NCBI GenBank assembly: GCA_027924585.1
Contig: BSBM01000299.1
Span: forward strand, 32,402,501 to 32,466,500
DNA: 64,000 nt
Direction of reading: 5' to 3'
Source: Larix kaempferi
Lineage: Eukaryota > Streptophyta > Pinopsida > Pinales > Pinaceae
In this document: positions 11,974 to 23,410 of the stretch, piece after piece
Layout of the letters: each line of letters starts with the position of its first letter
Numbering within the stretch: position 1 is the stretch's first letter
Notes under the pieces: generated by a model
Told to the model about the DNA's origin: nothing
The model's database searches: none
The model's input: the letters and a program-made list of their open reading frames with translations, nothing else
Program-made: the position numbers and the translations under genes

Positions 11974-13440
11974 ATGGTCGTCGCTGGAGACACAAACCTG
12001 CAAACAAATACAGCCAGATTGCCGAGTTCTTCCAAAAAGAGTACTATTATAATGCTAATGGATCCGAAATCTGAAGGATTTTGTGGAGGATCCGGGAGAC
12101 GTCCATTAAGAGAGGATTCTGCAATACCTAAATTTGATGCGCATCGTGGAAGATCCGGGAGACGTCCATTAACAGAGATTTCTGCAATACCTAAATTTGA
12201 AGCCCATGGTGGAAGATCCGGGGGACTTCCATTAAGAGAGAATTCTACAACTCCTAAAACTGAAGCGCATGGGATCAGATCCGGGGGACGTCCATTAAGA
12301 CAGAATTCTACAACCCCTAAAACTGAAGCGCATGGGGTCCGATCCGGGGGACGTCCATTAAGACAGAATTCTACAACCCCTAAAACTGAAGCGCATGGTG
12401 TCAGATCCGAGGGACGTCCATTAAGACAGAATTCTATAACCCCAAAATCTGAAGCGCATGGTGTCAGATACGGGGGACCGCGTAATTGTCCATTAAGAGA
12501 GAATTCTACAACCCCTAAATTTGAAGCGCATGGTGTCAGATCCGGGGGACGTCCATTAACAGAGAATTGTACAACCCCTATATTCAATGATTCTAGGATT
12601 AATCCTTCTCGAATAAAAGGAAGAGATACTGCTGGAATTGTTTTGTCCAATAGTCTTCACGGTTTCAAGCCAAAGAAAGAATTTTATTCAAGTGATCGAG
12701 TTTTACCAGTTGATTCAGTTAATCTTGCAGTTAATGTTCTAGATGATGATAATTTTGACTTGGATCTTTTCAAAGGGCATGACTATGACCAGGCATTGGC
12801 AGAGCTGAATTTGCAGCGTGAGGGACTCTCATCCAAAAAAGAGATGAAACCAAAAATTGCGTCTCCCATCGATGGATCCAAATTCAACCCTATTGAAGAG
12901 GCAGGCCTTGTTCTCAACCCATCAAATGCAACTGCAGATATATCATATGGAAATGTGGCTGAGAATTGGGAGACGACAACTTGGGATGAAAGTCTAACGG
13001 ATTTAGATTCAGACGACAAATGTTTCAGTAGTCCCTCAAAGGAGAGCATCTGCTCAAATAGTATTTGTTCCACTCCTACTTCTTCGGTACTACTAAATGA
13101 CAACCTCTGTGAGAAACTCTTCCTTTTGCAACAACAATGTCAAGATTGGGATAAGATACCATCATTATCTTCAGTTTTGACACAAGAGTTGGTGGAGACT
13201 GAAAAGAAGGTTGGAGATTTCTCCAATTCCACATTGGAGAAATTTTTAATGCAGCTGGATGCTGAATTGGGCCATGCGACCTTGAAAGCATTAAGCAATG
13301 AACTCGACGACAACGACGATCCACAAGATCCTCTCTACTGGCCTCTCAATCCGGAATCTTATAGGAATATTGAAGGATTCTTTGACAAGATCCTCTCTAC
13401 TGGCCTCTCTGCGGTTTGCTTTACCTCAATCCAACAATAA
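11974..13440 (+). CDS. unrecognised 488-residue protein with eight 21-residue D-box-like repeats
   Basis: This is the longest ORF in the window and the only one that does not look like a transposon. Residues 1-38 are Ser/Thr-rich. About residues 40-204 consist of eight repeats of the type G-R-P-L-(R/T)-E-N-S-T-T-P-K-(F/T)-E-A-H-G-(V/I)-R-S-G. The rest is acidic and soluble: a DDDNFDLDLF patch, TTWDESLTDLDSDD, then a Ser-rich stretch and a helix-like region (LCEKLFLLQQQCQDW, VLTQELVETEKKV, TLEKFLMQLDAEL). No signal peptide or membrane segment is seen. Repeats 1 and 2 contain RRPL (residues 42-45 and 63-66), matching the RxxL of APC/C destruction boxes; later units have GRPL. A cell-cycle regulator of securin or APC/C-inhibitor type is possible, but this is inference only. 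The last 20 or so codons derive from duplicated patches, so the true C-terminus is doubtful. It could be a live gene with introns, or a damaged copy. Confidence 0.6.
   Translation: MVVAGDTNLQTNTARLPSSSKKSTIIMLMDPKSEGFCGGSGRRPLREDSAIPKFDAHRGRSGRRPLTEISAIPKFEAHGGRSGGLPLRENSTTPKTEAHGIRSGGRPLRQNSTTPKTEAHGVRSGGRPLRQNSTTPKTEAHGVRSEGRPLRQNSITPKSEAHGVRYGGPRNCPLRENSTTPKFEAHGVRSGGRPLTENCTTPIFNDSRINPSRIKGRDTAGIVLSNSLHGFKPKKEFYSSDRVLPVDSVNLAVNVLDDDNFDLDLFKGHDYDQALAELNLQREGLSSKKEMKPKIASPIDGSKFNPIEEAGLVLNPSNATADISYGNVAENWETTTWDESLTDLDSDDKCFSSPSKESICSNSICSTPTSSVLLNDNLCEKLFLLQQQCQDWDKIPSLSSVLTQELVETEKKVGDFSNSTLEKFLMQLDAELGHATLKALSNELDDNDDPQDPLYWPLNPESYRNIEGFFDKILSTGLSAVCFTSIQQ
12091..12585 (+). repeat. in-frame 63-bp tandem repeat, eight units
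   Basis: The CCATTAA core recurs at 12103, 12166, 12229, 12292, 12355, 12418, 12490 and 12553. The spacing is exactly 63 bp except for one 72-bp unit that gained nine bases (PRN inserted, frame kept). Units 3-6 are nearly identical; units 1, 2, 7 and 8 are more diverged, the usual pattern of expansion from the middle. Because 63 is a multiple of three, other frames also stay open, including a 236-codon minus-strand ORF (11940-12650) that I treat as a shadow. Confidence 0.93.
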
Positions 13441-13622
13441 ATCGAAGCAATGCATATCCGTATGACAGAATAAATCGAAGCAATGCATATCCACAATAGT
13501 TATTTTTTATTTATTTTAATTTTTATTAGTATTTTTTTTAAATCGATTAGTAAGATAATAAACTTAAAAAAAAATACCTCTCTGCGGTATGCTTTACCTC
13601 AATCCAACACTAAATTGAAGCC
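13386..13622 (+). other. patchwork of locally copied segments at the 3' end of the ORF (filler-like)
   Basis: Bases 13386-13409 repeat 13324-13347 exactly (24 bp) but in another frame. Bases 13404-13449 match 13577-13622 with only a few mismatches. AATAAATCGAAGCAATGCAT plus ATCC occurs at 13436 and at 13469. TCCGTATGACAGAAT at about 13457 also occurs at 14271. Pieces copied from both sides and stitched together are typical of plant break repair with templated insertions. The ORF therefore ends in copied DNA, and the stop at 13438-13440 may not be original. Confidence 0.7.
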
Positions 13623-13707
13623 ACGAAACTCAGAATTCGCTTTGGTTCCAGTGAATGTTCCTACAGCACAAACGGACTTCCCTCCTTTGAGTAAGCTATT
13701 CACCTGA
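13560..13707 (+). pseudogene. possible original C-terminal segment of the 11974 gene
   Basis: An open stretch ending TGA at 13705-13707 encodes a polar tail containing LPQSNTKLKPRNSEFALVP and FPPLSKLF. It begins with the block that was copied, in shifted frame, into the end of the upstream ORF. I infer that this was the native 3' coding end, reached either by splicing across the AT-rich 13500-13575 interval or before the rearrangement. No family is recognised and the splice sites are not certain. Confidence 0.35.
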
Positions 13708-16544
13708 ACGGTTACTATTAGAACAGTAAAGTTTAGTTTTATTTTAGTCAGAGTACCATGTACTTATTTCTAGGTTTTCCTTGATTCTAAAGCAGTATAG
13801 AATCTCTTTTTCCTGGATTGTTCTGCTCTCTCCCTGTTTCAACTACTAAGGGACACTGCGAGCTTAGCCCTAGATTGTCAAATTGTCTGTTCAAAGGAGG
13901 TGAACGGCTTTGCTTCTCTTCCTTTGGGTTCCATCCAATATGAACATGACTAATGAAAACTACGTAGGCCATCCCTTCAGTCGATTGTTACATGTGCCTC
14001 ATTTGTGGACCTGTGATGAACAGAAAAAGAGATCGAAGCCACTGGATCAGAGAGTCACTAATCAGATGCACTTGATCATAAAAAAAAAATAACTTTTTTC
14101 CTTGACATCATGGATTTTTATTTGTAATGGCCAGAGATAGCCAGAGATCTTCCAGTGAATGGGAAATAATATTCATGGTAGCGAAATAATGTTATGCTAA
14201 TGCTATTCTAGAAAATTAATGATTAGTTAGTTAGAGCTTATTTTAGGGATCCAGGTAATTATTCTATTTATCCGTATGACAGAATCATGCATATTGGGAT
14301 TATACCTTTTTCTACTGTAATTATTATGCTGCGGTTTTTATTTGAAGTGTCTTTTACATTGTTTGGATCTGTGTCAAACCAGCTTTCAAGTAATTCATAT
14401 AATTTTAACTTTGCAATCTAAATGGTTATGTTCAACAACTTGCATTCTGCTAAAATGGGTATACTTTTAACAATTCTCTACTACAGGAATTCCTAAGTCT
14501 CTCCTTAGACCAAAATAATTAGTCACTTTGAGAACAGTTACACTTTGGTTAATCTCCTCAAAGAAATCCAAAATCTCAAATATATTTTAGATAAACTTTA
14601 TTGTCAAATGTCCAATTAATATAAATGTTTTGGATCTGAAAATTTTCAAAATTAAATGTTTTAGATCTTTTTCCAAATTAAAATTTTTGGTTCTTTTTTT
14701 TGAGGTTTAATTTTTCCAAAATTTAGTTAGAATTATTAAAATTACACAAATAAATTATTATTAAAATTGAACAATCTTAATATATTTAAGTTTTCAAAAA
14801 CATAAATCTAATTTTATAATAAAAAATAAAATTTAGTTAATAAAAATATGAAACAGTGAATCAACCATCTAAATAATCTATGAAATATATATTTATAATT
14901 ATCATTTATTATTTTGAATGTTAAACAAAATTAGTAATTCTTATAATTTCACCATCATAATTTCATTATATTTTGGATTTCTAACAATTAATTAAGAACA
15001 TTTTTAGGATAGTTTGACTTAATTGTTGTTTCTTATGAGCTTAAAATCAAATTTAAATAATGTTGAATCATTTAAAAGTATAAAAACATGTTATAATTAA
15101 AATGATTGAAAATTTTAATTTACATTTAAAAAAAACTGTGTTTTGTGATAAAAATAATAAATAATTAAATGTTAGTAAAAGTGTTTATGTAATTTCAATT
15201 AGTGGTATTGCAACAAATGTGGTGAAGATACATCATTCATTTACAGCCATAATCTTCTATGTATACTAAAAAAACAAGACAGAGAACTTGAATAAACTTT
15301 ATGAAGCATACATGAACTGTTGGGCACATTTAAACAGAAAAGAGTGGTTTCTCTTATTATTTAGTTCTTATTTTCTTAACATTTTAACATGAACATGATT
15401 ATTTTTTCTTGTTATTTTTTATTTTCTTTGTCATACACCATCTCATAACATTGCATATCACTATTTTAATTTATTATTCATGTTATTTTGTGGAAAAATG
15501 CATACACTTATATTAAAATTAGAAGATAATGCTCAACAACTTTCATGCATAGATGGCTAATCTAAAACCATTCACAAAATACATTATATGCTTTTACAAT
15601 AACTTTCAATTTTCTTCCAAATATTTTTTTTTTTAATTTTTTTCAAAGACATGGACTTTGCTCCTAACTGCCCTTATTAAATATATTTATATATCATTTT
15701 CCGTCCTACTTTTTAAATAATAAAATTTATATTAAAAAATATTAATATTAAATTTAGAAAAAGATAATTGAAGGTATTAGTGAATCTTGAGTGATTTCAA
15801 GATTGAATGAGTGGTTTGAGTGATTTCCAAGTAAGATTTGAAGGTTTGAAGAAAAAAGATGATATCAACATTAAGAATGAAACTTAATATATTATATTTT
15901 CAACATTAAGAAAAGATGATATTAAAAATATTCTAATTTGCAATTTCAAAGAGAAGTTGTAGTATCTCTCTCTATTAATAAAGAAGAAGTTTCACATAAA
16001 AGTAACTCTCATCATTGAGTTGTACTTTTCCTAAAACTCCATGGGTTGAAAGGATCTCTCATCTTTGTAAGACTATGAGCCTTAAGTGATGAAAAGCACT
16101 TCCTCTTAGATTTCTCTTATATGGAAATCTTAATTCTCTTAATAAAATTAAAATTAATATTGATGATGATGATGAGATGGATAATTAATGTCCACTTAAA
16201 CCAATTTTGGCCTATTGAACCTTAGGAAAAAATTAATGAACTACTTGGTTTGCTTTAAAGTTTTATTTCTCACCTCAAAAAGCACAAGGGTTCCTAAATT
16301 ACTATAATTTTGATAGAAAGTTTTGTAACAAAATTTTTGAAATCGATATCTTAAGAGAGATATCAAGTCTATCATTAAAAAGAAATCATTAAAATTTTGT
16401 AATTACAACCTTTTTTTAAGATCGAAATAGAAAAAGATTTTATAAAAGAGTAGTTGTTACCTAACCATCCAGCCAAAAGAATTACTGAAAGAGAATAAAT
16501 AGTTATGTTTTCCTAATTTAAAAAATACTAGCTTCTCTAGTTTT
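13708..16544. other. AT-rich spacer, probable 3' UTR then intergenic
   Basis: Bases 13708-14300 have near-genic composition and may be 3' UTR or downstream sequence of the 11974 gene; short open stretches there show no family resemblance. About 14480-16540 is strongly AT-rich with homopolymer runs and no coding signal. A GATGATGATGATGAG run lies near 16162. No RNA gene or structured transposon was recognised. Confidence 0.6.
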
Positions 16545-16622
16545 AACCCACCTAGCCCTATTTGTGTAATCTACTTTAGATAGAACCCACCGAGCACTAT
16601 TTGTGTAATCTACTTTAGCTAG
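16545..16622. repeat. 39-bp direct duplication
   Basis: AACCCACCTAGCCCTATTTG at 16545 is followed by its slightly changed copy AACCCACCGAGCACTATTTG at 16584. Both end CTACTTTAG(A/C)TAG. Confidence 0.85.
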
Positions 16623-16973
16623 CATAATAGTATAAAGCCTAATCTCTTTGGCTTTTCTGGAAAAATTGCTTGTTTTTCATTAAATCTTTCACACTCAATT
16701 TACATGCATATTATCAGTTCCTCTTCGCACTGTGAAGATCATCACTGATATTAACACACTTGAAGATCAGATAGCTTTTGATCCCAACTGTTCGCTTGAA
16801 GCGCAGAGGGAGAGCATACACTACTCACCTCTTACAGCTCTTTACACTTGAGATATCTACTTTTCATATGCCAGTTTTCACTAAGTGTGGGCACAGAGGA
16901 TACAGAAACCTCGAATCAAAATTTGCAGAGCTCTCAATTCACCAAAACCCGAATGCCTAAATGAGAGCCTTGT

Positions 16974-17024
16974 CTTATTTATACAAAAACTAGCCACCTT
17001 CCGGGTGATTCCTCACTGACATCA
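16974..17024 (-). promoter_or_regulatory. promoter-like module: TGACGT-like element and TATA box, minus strand
   Basis: Read on the minus strand, TGATGTCAGTGA (17013-17024) lies about 25 bases upstream of TTTTGTATAAATAAG (about 16974-16988). A GAGAG-containing leader follows. An as-1/TGACG-type element close to a TATA box is the layout of caulimovirid pregenomic promoters, though ordinary plant promoters can look the same. It lies just downstream of a degraded minus-strand coding region. Confidence 0.3.
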
Positions 17025-17239
17025 TTTAGTCAAAAGTAAAGATTCGGGGTGGAGTGTGGGGACAGCCACATCCATTATCTCATCCATTAAGGGGTCTAAA
17101 AGACATATGGGGACCCAAATAAAGTACTTTAGATAGACTTTACGATGGAACCACACTGTCTTTTCTTTTCAAAGCAAAGGGACAAACATCCGACAGCATA
17201 AATTAAAATGATTACAATGTGGAACCTATTAAGGCGGCC

Positions 17240-17903
17240 CACCATGCCTTTCAATCAATTATAGGGGTCTCACCTGTGCAGACAGATACAGATTTCTCGG
17301 CCATCACTGAGATCCACTCCACCACATGGACAATTAAAAGGATCCCTGTTAGAATCCATGGGTTCATATGGCATAATGTATGGGTAGAGAGTATAGTCAA
17401 AGAATTGCTCAACCTCGGACCCAAACGTAACGTGGTTATTTCCACACATAAAATTTCCCTGAAAAAGTTGATTCTACTCTATAGTTAAGAGGAATCATTC
17501 TGGTGTGAACTTTGTTTTCAATTCTCTTTCCATCTTGATCTCTTTTGATGAACTTCTGGGTTGTGTAAATAGTATGTTCAAGCGACGTATATATTCCTCC
17601 AAGGTGTCGTAATTTAACTTTGAACCATGTGTGATTCTGGTCTGGAACCTGCATATCAGCTTGAAGGTGGAGGATGAAATTAGCCCTTCGATGGACCCAA
17701 TCTTTTCTTGGACAAAACTTGTCCGAAAATATTTCAGACCACAATGACCATTTATTATTGATAAGATTTAACGGATCTACACATATAATTATTTCGCGTT
17801 CCTCTCTGCAGAATTGAAGAATAAGCTTATATGTGGTCTAGGTAAGATCACCATGTCCCAAGTCGACATACCACATATCTATGCCTTCTTCTTCATTGCA
17901 GTC
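17240..17903 (-). pseudogene. degraded minus-strand coding region of unknown family
   Basis: On the minus strand, 17436-17744 is an open 102-codon piece with ordinary protein composition (Trp, Cys, His, charged residues). Reading upstream, the same frame continues to about 17840 and reaches a stop. On the far side of one more stop it stays open up to the edge of the Tekay insertion at 17904. Downstream, after a one-base shift near 17448, coding-like sequence continues to about 17270. I recognise no family. A viral-type 3' ORF is possible given the promoter-like module that follows it, but a degraded host gene or unknown retroelement ORF is equally open. The Tekay array interrupts it. Confidence 0.4.
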
Positions 17904-20900
17904 TGTAACATACCCCTTTGCTGAAAACATTTTATGATTGAAGAAAACATTATCTTAACTTTTATTGTAAAGTTTTATATTTAGACAAGTGTGCAAGGAT
18001 GACTGTAATTCCACAATATTATTATTTAAATAAATAAAATAGGAGACACTCACCCAAGGAGAACTATTTAAAGAGTGTTTACTGACCCACTAGGTGGAAT
18101 GGAATCTGGGGTAGAAGGAAATGGACAAGTGGGAGCATCATGAATCAAGTAACTAGCTCTTGGTATGGGACAACTCCCTTGAAGTGTGGTCAAGTTCCTT
18201 GGATTGTGGAACTGGAGCTTGAGGCTCATTTATTGAAAATTGACCACCAAAAATACCTAGGAATATTTTTAAGAGCCATCGAATTTGGACTGAGGTTCAA
18301 CACTTTTCCTGACAAGAAAATTTACCTTGTGGTTCTGTTGTATGCACACAAGAGATTAAATCAGGGGAAAAACTAGGTTTTTAATCATGGTTTAAGTTTT
18401 CCTTGTTTACTCCTCAGTGCAGAGTTTTACCACTGAGTGCAGAGTTTTACTACTGAGTGCATAGATTGAGGTGTATGGCAAGTCTCTATTCATTGTTGGT
18501 TATACAACCCTAGTGCCTTGCTTCTACACAGAGTCTTCTACCTAGTGGTTTAGTAAACAGGCTCGGGGGTCCAAAGGAGGCAAGTAGTTTGGTTGATTCT
18601 TCTCGAGAAGGTTGGGAGGAACACGCCTCCTTGGGTGTTTTTCCACCCTATCTACATTTCCAGGTTCTACTTGTTATTTTCAGTTCCTAAGTAGCTGTAA
18701 TTTATTTTATGTACTGTTGAATTAAGATTTAATTAGTCAAATATTGGTAGTAATCATTCTGCAGAAGTAAATGCTTGATTTCTTGAATTGATTATGATTC
18801 TGTAAACTATTGAGGAATTCATTCGAAATGATAGAATATATTTCTTCCCTGCATTTTTCCACATATTGTTGTTTGTACCATACTCTAGTATAGGGAAGGT
18901 GTTTAAAAATAGATAAGAATGATATTATGCAATAGATAAAATGATTGAATAACTATCTGCCATGCTCCCTTTAACTTTTCTAATCTGTCTACATTTTGTA
19001 TTTAAATATCTTATATTGTTCAGTCATAAAAATATACAGTAATACTTAACTTATGCAGATATTAGATTATTTTTATATTCATAGTAACAGAAGTAAACAT
19101 CTCTTAGTCTGTAAAAACCAAGGGTTTGGTTATAGATTAACTAATCCCTTACAGTAGGTACTTATTACACATAGTATGATCATATCTTCTAATACATTAT
19201 AGTTTATGAACCTCACTATTGCTTCTCATTGGTATGTATGAAATTTAAACAACTACATAATAATACATCACTATTATTACAAAACAGCTTTCAAGTTTGA
19301 CAAATATCCCAAAGATTAAAGCCCTAATTAGAACCTTTATTTAAAACAAATCTTTAGAAATTCTTGACTGAACTCAACTACACCAGAAAATTTTTCATGT
19401 AGTCTTTTTTTTTTCTTAAATCTTCCATGAGTGTGAAACCCTCATTATCCTTCTACAGTCAAGCAAACAAAAACTAGTATTCAGTATTGATAGGATTCAA
19501 ACCCAGTATTGCGGAAAAAATCTTGATCTTTATCAAAACATTTCGATAAGTTTCCAACGAGGCTTAATGCCAAGTTACACAGCGACATTATCACCATAAA
19601 ATAAAGAATTTCAACATTTCACAATACAGTAACTACAACACATATCTCTTCCAACATTTGAAAATTTATGTAAAACACATTTTTTTATAGAGACGGGCAT
19701 AGCCGTTATACCTCATTTTAAAACAGTTCACAAGTAAACGCGGACGACCAGGAGGACACTAACTCTGTAACTATTTTACATAAAAACATTTACATTTACA
19801 ATGAAACCAGAGTTACAACATTTACATATGCACCTAAGTGGAATCTTTTTCAAAAAAAAAACACTGACAATATCACTTCAAGACATAACATGAGTTAAAA
19901 GGGTTTGAAACCCTAATCATTTATCAAAAATCAGGTTCATTATTATAACAGTTAACATTATATTTATCCAAAACGTAGGGAGTTAAACCCTTTAGTCAAC
20001 ACCGAAAATTATCATGTTGCATAGTTATGGCGTAAAGCATACACAGAGTAAGCCGAGGATTGAATCCTCTTACATGCCTTTGGCTACCAAACACTACAAC
20101 GATGATGAAAGCCACATCTGACCCCCATGACATAAGCCTTGGCTAAAAGTCAGACCAGAATCAACAGTGCCATCTTCAGGAAAACCACCAAGGCATACTA
20201 GTTTCGTTATGCTTCTTCCCATGGTGCCACAAACTTAGAAAATCGTAGACGAAGAGGACATGTCACATAAACACATTGTGGTTAAAACAAATGACGAGTA
20301 TAAAGCTTAAAAAAAAATACTTTCTAACTGTTTTAATTTTGTAAAACCTCAAGACTACAACCGCCACTTACCCGTAAGGAAGTCTCTACACTAGAACCAG
20401 CTGACAAGAACCAGGGCCAAACATCACCATCGAAATAGAAACATAATGGCTCAGCTCTGAGAGCCACAATAGAGTTTAAGAAACAAACAGGTTACGGGTT
20501 CGAAACTAGGAGAGGAGCCTCCATCCTTACTGATAACCCTAACTTTTCACAGGCTGGTCGGCCTCTCCCCAAAACCCCACTCACTACATAATAAAAACCT
20601 AGGCCATGCTCTCGAAGATCTTATCATCTAAGTAGTTAATGCTTCACCAAAACCCAAGCTCTATCACATGAATATCACCACGTTGGATGCCAATGGGAAG
20701 ACCACTACTATGACTTTAATGTGCTTTTTATACCCCAACTACCATCGTACAATCAAACCTGCATTCATATAATTAAACTCGATTATGGTTCAAACTTTCG
20801 GATATGTGTAGAGTGTAGTATGATTATAAGGTCAAAATATGCACGTTTCCAATTCCTTACATTATATTATAGCTACAAAACTTAACATTTCATCACACTA

Positions 20901-21992
20901 TAAAATATATGCTAGAAAGATCATCGTTTCTTACACTTCGATTATGGTGTCACAACCATAGGTTTGTCAAATATCTGCTCATGGCCATTATCCCATTGAT
21001 ACTTATAGGATATGAGACTATAGGATACGTTAGATATTAGGCTTAGGTTGTGATGCTAATTACTACATATAGAAGTGTAGTGTATTAATGTTAGCTATTC
21101 TTGTTTCGTTCAAACACTTCATTAATGAACAAACAATTATTTTTCTTTGATATTAAAACTATAATATATCAGTTGTAAATATGTTTAGTATTCAAGGCAC
21201 TAGCATATAGTAAAAGATATCGACTATACTATTATTAGATAGTATAGCTTAGAATTGCACTTTCATACTTAAGGTTTGTAATTATAGTTGGATCAAACCT
21301 TTTTCGTAAGTAAATCGATAGAAATAACTAATACAAATGGTACTTATTACCAGAAGTTAGGTCTAGAACTACAAAACAATATTAACACCTAACTTGGAGG
21401 TGTCATCACTTATGATAGGTACTTAGAAATCTAGTATATCTCTTTAGACGCAAGAATTAAGTTTTACAACTTAGAAATCAAATGATGTTTCACATTTTCC
21501 ATAGAACGTATGAAAGTAAATTATCTTAAATAGATGTAATTGTTGATTGAAGAATAACTCAGAAGTAGACATAAACATTACTAAACATTTGACCTAGATT
21601 AGATCTCACCGAGAAATACTTCAATATTTTACAAGTGGAAGGCTAACTGAAACTTAATATAGGTTTCTTTTTCTTTATAAGCATCATTATTACCTGTGAT
21701 CTACAACAGAGGTTCAAATGATTTAGCTACATAGCTAAGTAAGACTCCAGGTACCCCATAGGACCCCTTCATCATCAACAAAGAAAGTAAATAGTTAGCA
21801 CATATACATAAGACAGTATCATAAAACAAAGTATCGACGTAAAACAATTCTCAGAATTTAGAAGTAGTATTATCAATATTAATTCAATTAGCTAAGTAGA
21901 TTAAATTTTAGTATACTTCTGCATATCATTTATAGCATTAAATCTACCTTAGAAAAAATTTTAAATTTTTGTGAATTTTTTAGGATGTCACA
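17904..21992 (+). repeat. first LTR of the Tekay chain, 4089 bp
   Basis: It starts TGTAACATACCCC and ends GGATGTCACA. It is closely similar along its whole length to the LTRs at 26876 and 35649. It contains no conserved ORF. Confidence 0.93.
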
Positions 21993-21994
21993 TG

Positions 21995-22006
21995 TGGTAT
22001 CAGAGT
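21995..22006 (+). promoter_or_regulatory. primer binding site (tRNA-iMet), Tekay copy 2
   Basis: TGGTATCAGAGT starts two bases after the LTR end. It matches the complement of the 3' end of plant initiator tRNA-Met except at the last position. Copy 3 has the altered TGGTATGAGAGC at 30854 and copy 4 has TGGTATCAAAGC at 39724. Confidence 0.85.
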
Positions 22007-22134
22007 GCGGTTCAAACTCTAGGCCTGAAATAGGCTCTCACGCATAAAATAGAAAATGAAAACAAAAAATCTAGTTACTAACTTTTATTTAAATTTTTTT
22101 GTGTACAGAACAACTTAATGTTTAATTTGCAGGT

Positions 22135-23410
22135 ATGGACATACCAGAGGAATCAGCAGAGGAGAGATCTCCTCATAATGAACGTAATAATAACGAACAG
22201 GAAAATGTTAATGAAGAAATATACCTAGAACTTAATGATCAATCATCTGAATTATTACGTACTGTTAAGGATTTAAAATATGAAATAAAAACTGTTAAGG
22301 AAGAAAATGAAAGGATTTGAAGAGCACAAGAGGAATTAAATCATATTTTATTGGATAATTAATATCAAGATGAAAAAGATAAGAGAACAGAAGTAAAAAC
22401 TTAATAGGGAACAATGTCCTACAAACACAGAGATAAGAAAGCTAAATACTATAAAACTAAAAGTAACTCTTCTTCTTCTGAATCTAATGACAAAATTTAT
22501 CGTAGAAAATATGATTCTCATCGGGACAGTAGTGACAGTGACTATGGCCCTAAGAAAAGATGTAAAAATTATGAACAAATTTCAGGAGAGTTTAAAAAGA
22601 TAAAACCTCCAACTTTTAATGGCGAAAATGAAAAGGGAGAGGCAGCTGAAGCATGGTTGTCCGGAATGAAGAAGTATTTTCAGATTTATAACTACTCATC
22701 GCAATTAAAAGCTAAGATGGCCATATATAATCTGACTGGAAGGGAAGACATTTGGTGGAAAGATGTCAAAAGAGTTAAAAATCTTAAGCACAAAGACATA
22801 AAATGGAGTACATTTAAGAACATGTTTAAGAAAAAGTTTTTATCCGAACAGTACTACGAAGATAAGTCAAAATAATTTTATGATTTAAAGATGGGTTCAA
22901 TGACCATGAAGGAGTTATGCAACAAATTTCTCAGCTTGTTAAGGTATGTACCTTACCTAGTTGAAGAAAAACCTAAGTTACAAAGGTCTCTAAGCTGTTT
23001 ACCCTTCCACATAAAGGACAGAATTGAGTATGATAACCCTTCAACTCTTGAAGAAGCCATGAGGAAGGCTAGTTTCTGTTTTGAACAGAACAAGAGAAGA
23101 GAAGGTGTATCGAGTTGGAGAAGTAATGAGTCTAATCATTTTTCCCATAAAAAGAAAAAAAAAGTTTTAATGAGAATTCTGGAAGTTTTAAGAAAAATTT
23201 TAATAACATAAATTTTCATAATCATAATAATTACAGAGGTAATGCACCATGGAATTTTACTACTGCAAGGAATGTGCCTAATAATAATAACAACACTAAT
23301 AATAATAACAACAGGTCAGAATTTCCGCACAGAGGCCACCTTTGAAGTGTTATGACTGCGGTGGACCCCATACTAGAGCTCAATGTCCACGCAACATAAA
23401 GTCGGTCAAC
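22135..23410 (+). pseudogene. gag of Tekay copy 2, broken
   Basis: The start at 22135 is chosen because MDIPEESAEE matches the copy 4 start. It lies directly after TTTGCAGGT, which resembles a 3' splice site. The order is an acidic N-terminal region with a coiled-coil-like stretch (LRTVKDLKYEIKTVKEEN), a basic Ser-rich linker, the gag core (PPTFNGENEKGE, AEAWLSGMKKYF, IWW), a Lys-rich run, an Asn-rich region, and an intact zinc knuckle CYDCGGPHTRAQC at about 23348-23386. Breaks: TGA at 22318, TAA near 22402, TAA near 22873 (Glu codon in copy 3), and a frameshift in the A-run near 23155. Confidence 0.88.

Noticed and set aside
11940-12650. 236-codon minus-strand ORF with GVVEFCLNGRPPDL repeats
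   Set aside because: It lies opposite the 63-bp repeat of the plus-strand ORF. The period is a multiple of three, so every frame stays open; it has no non-repeat domain.
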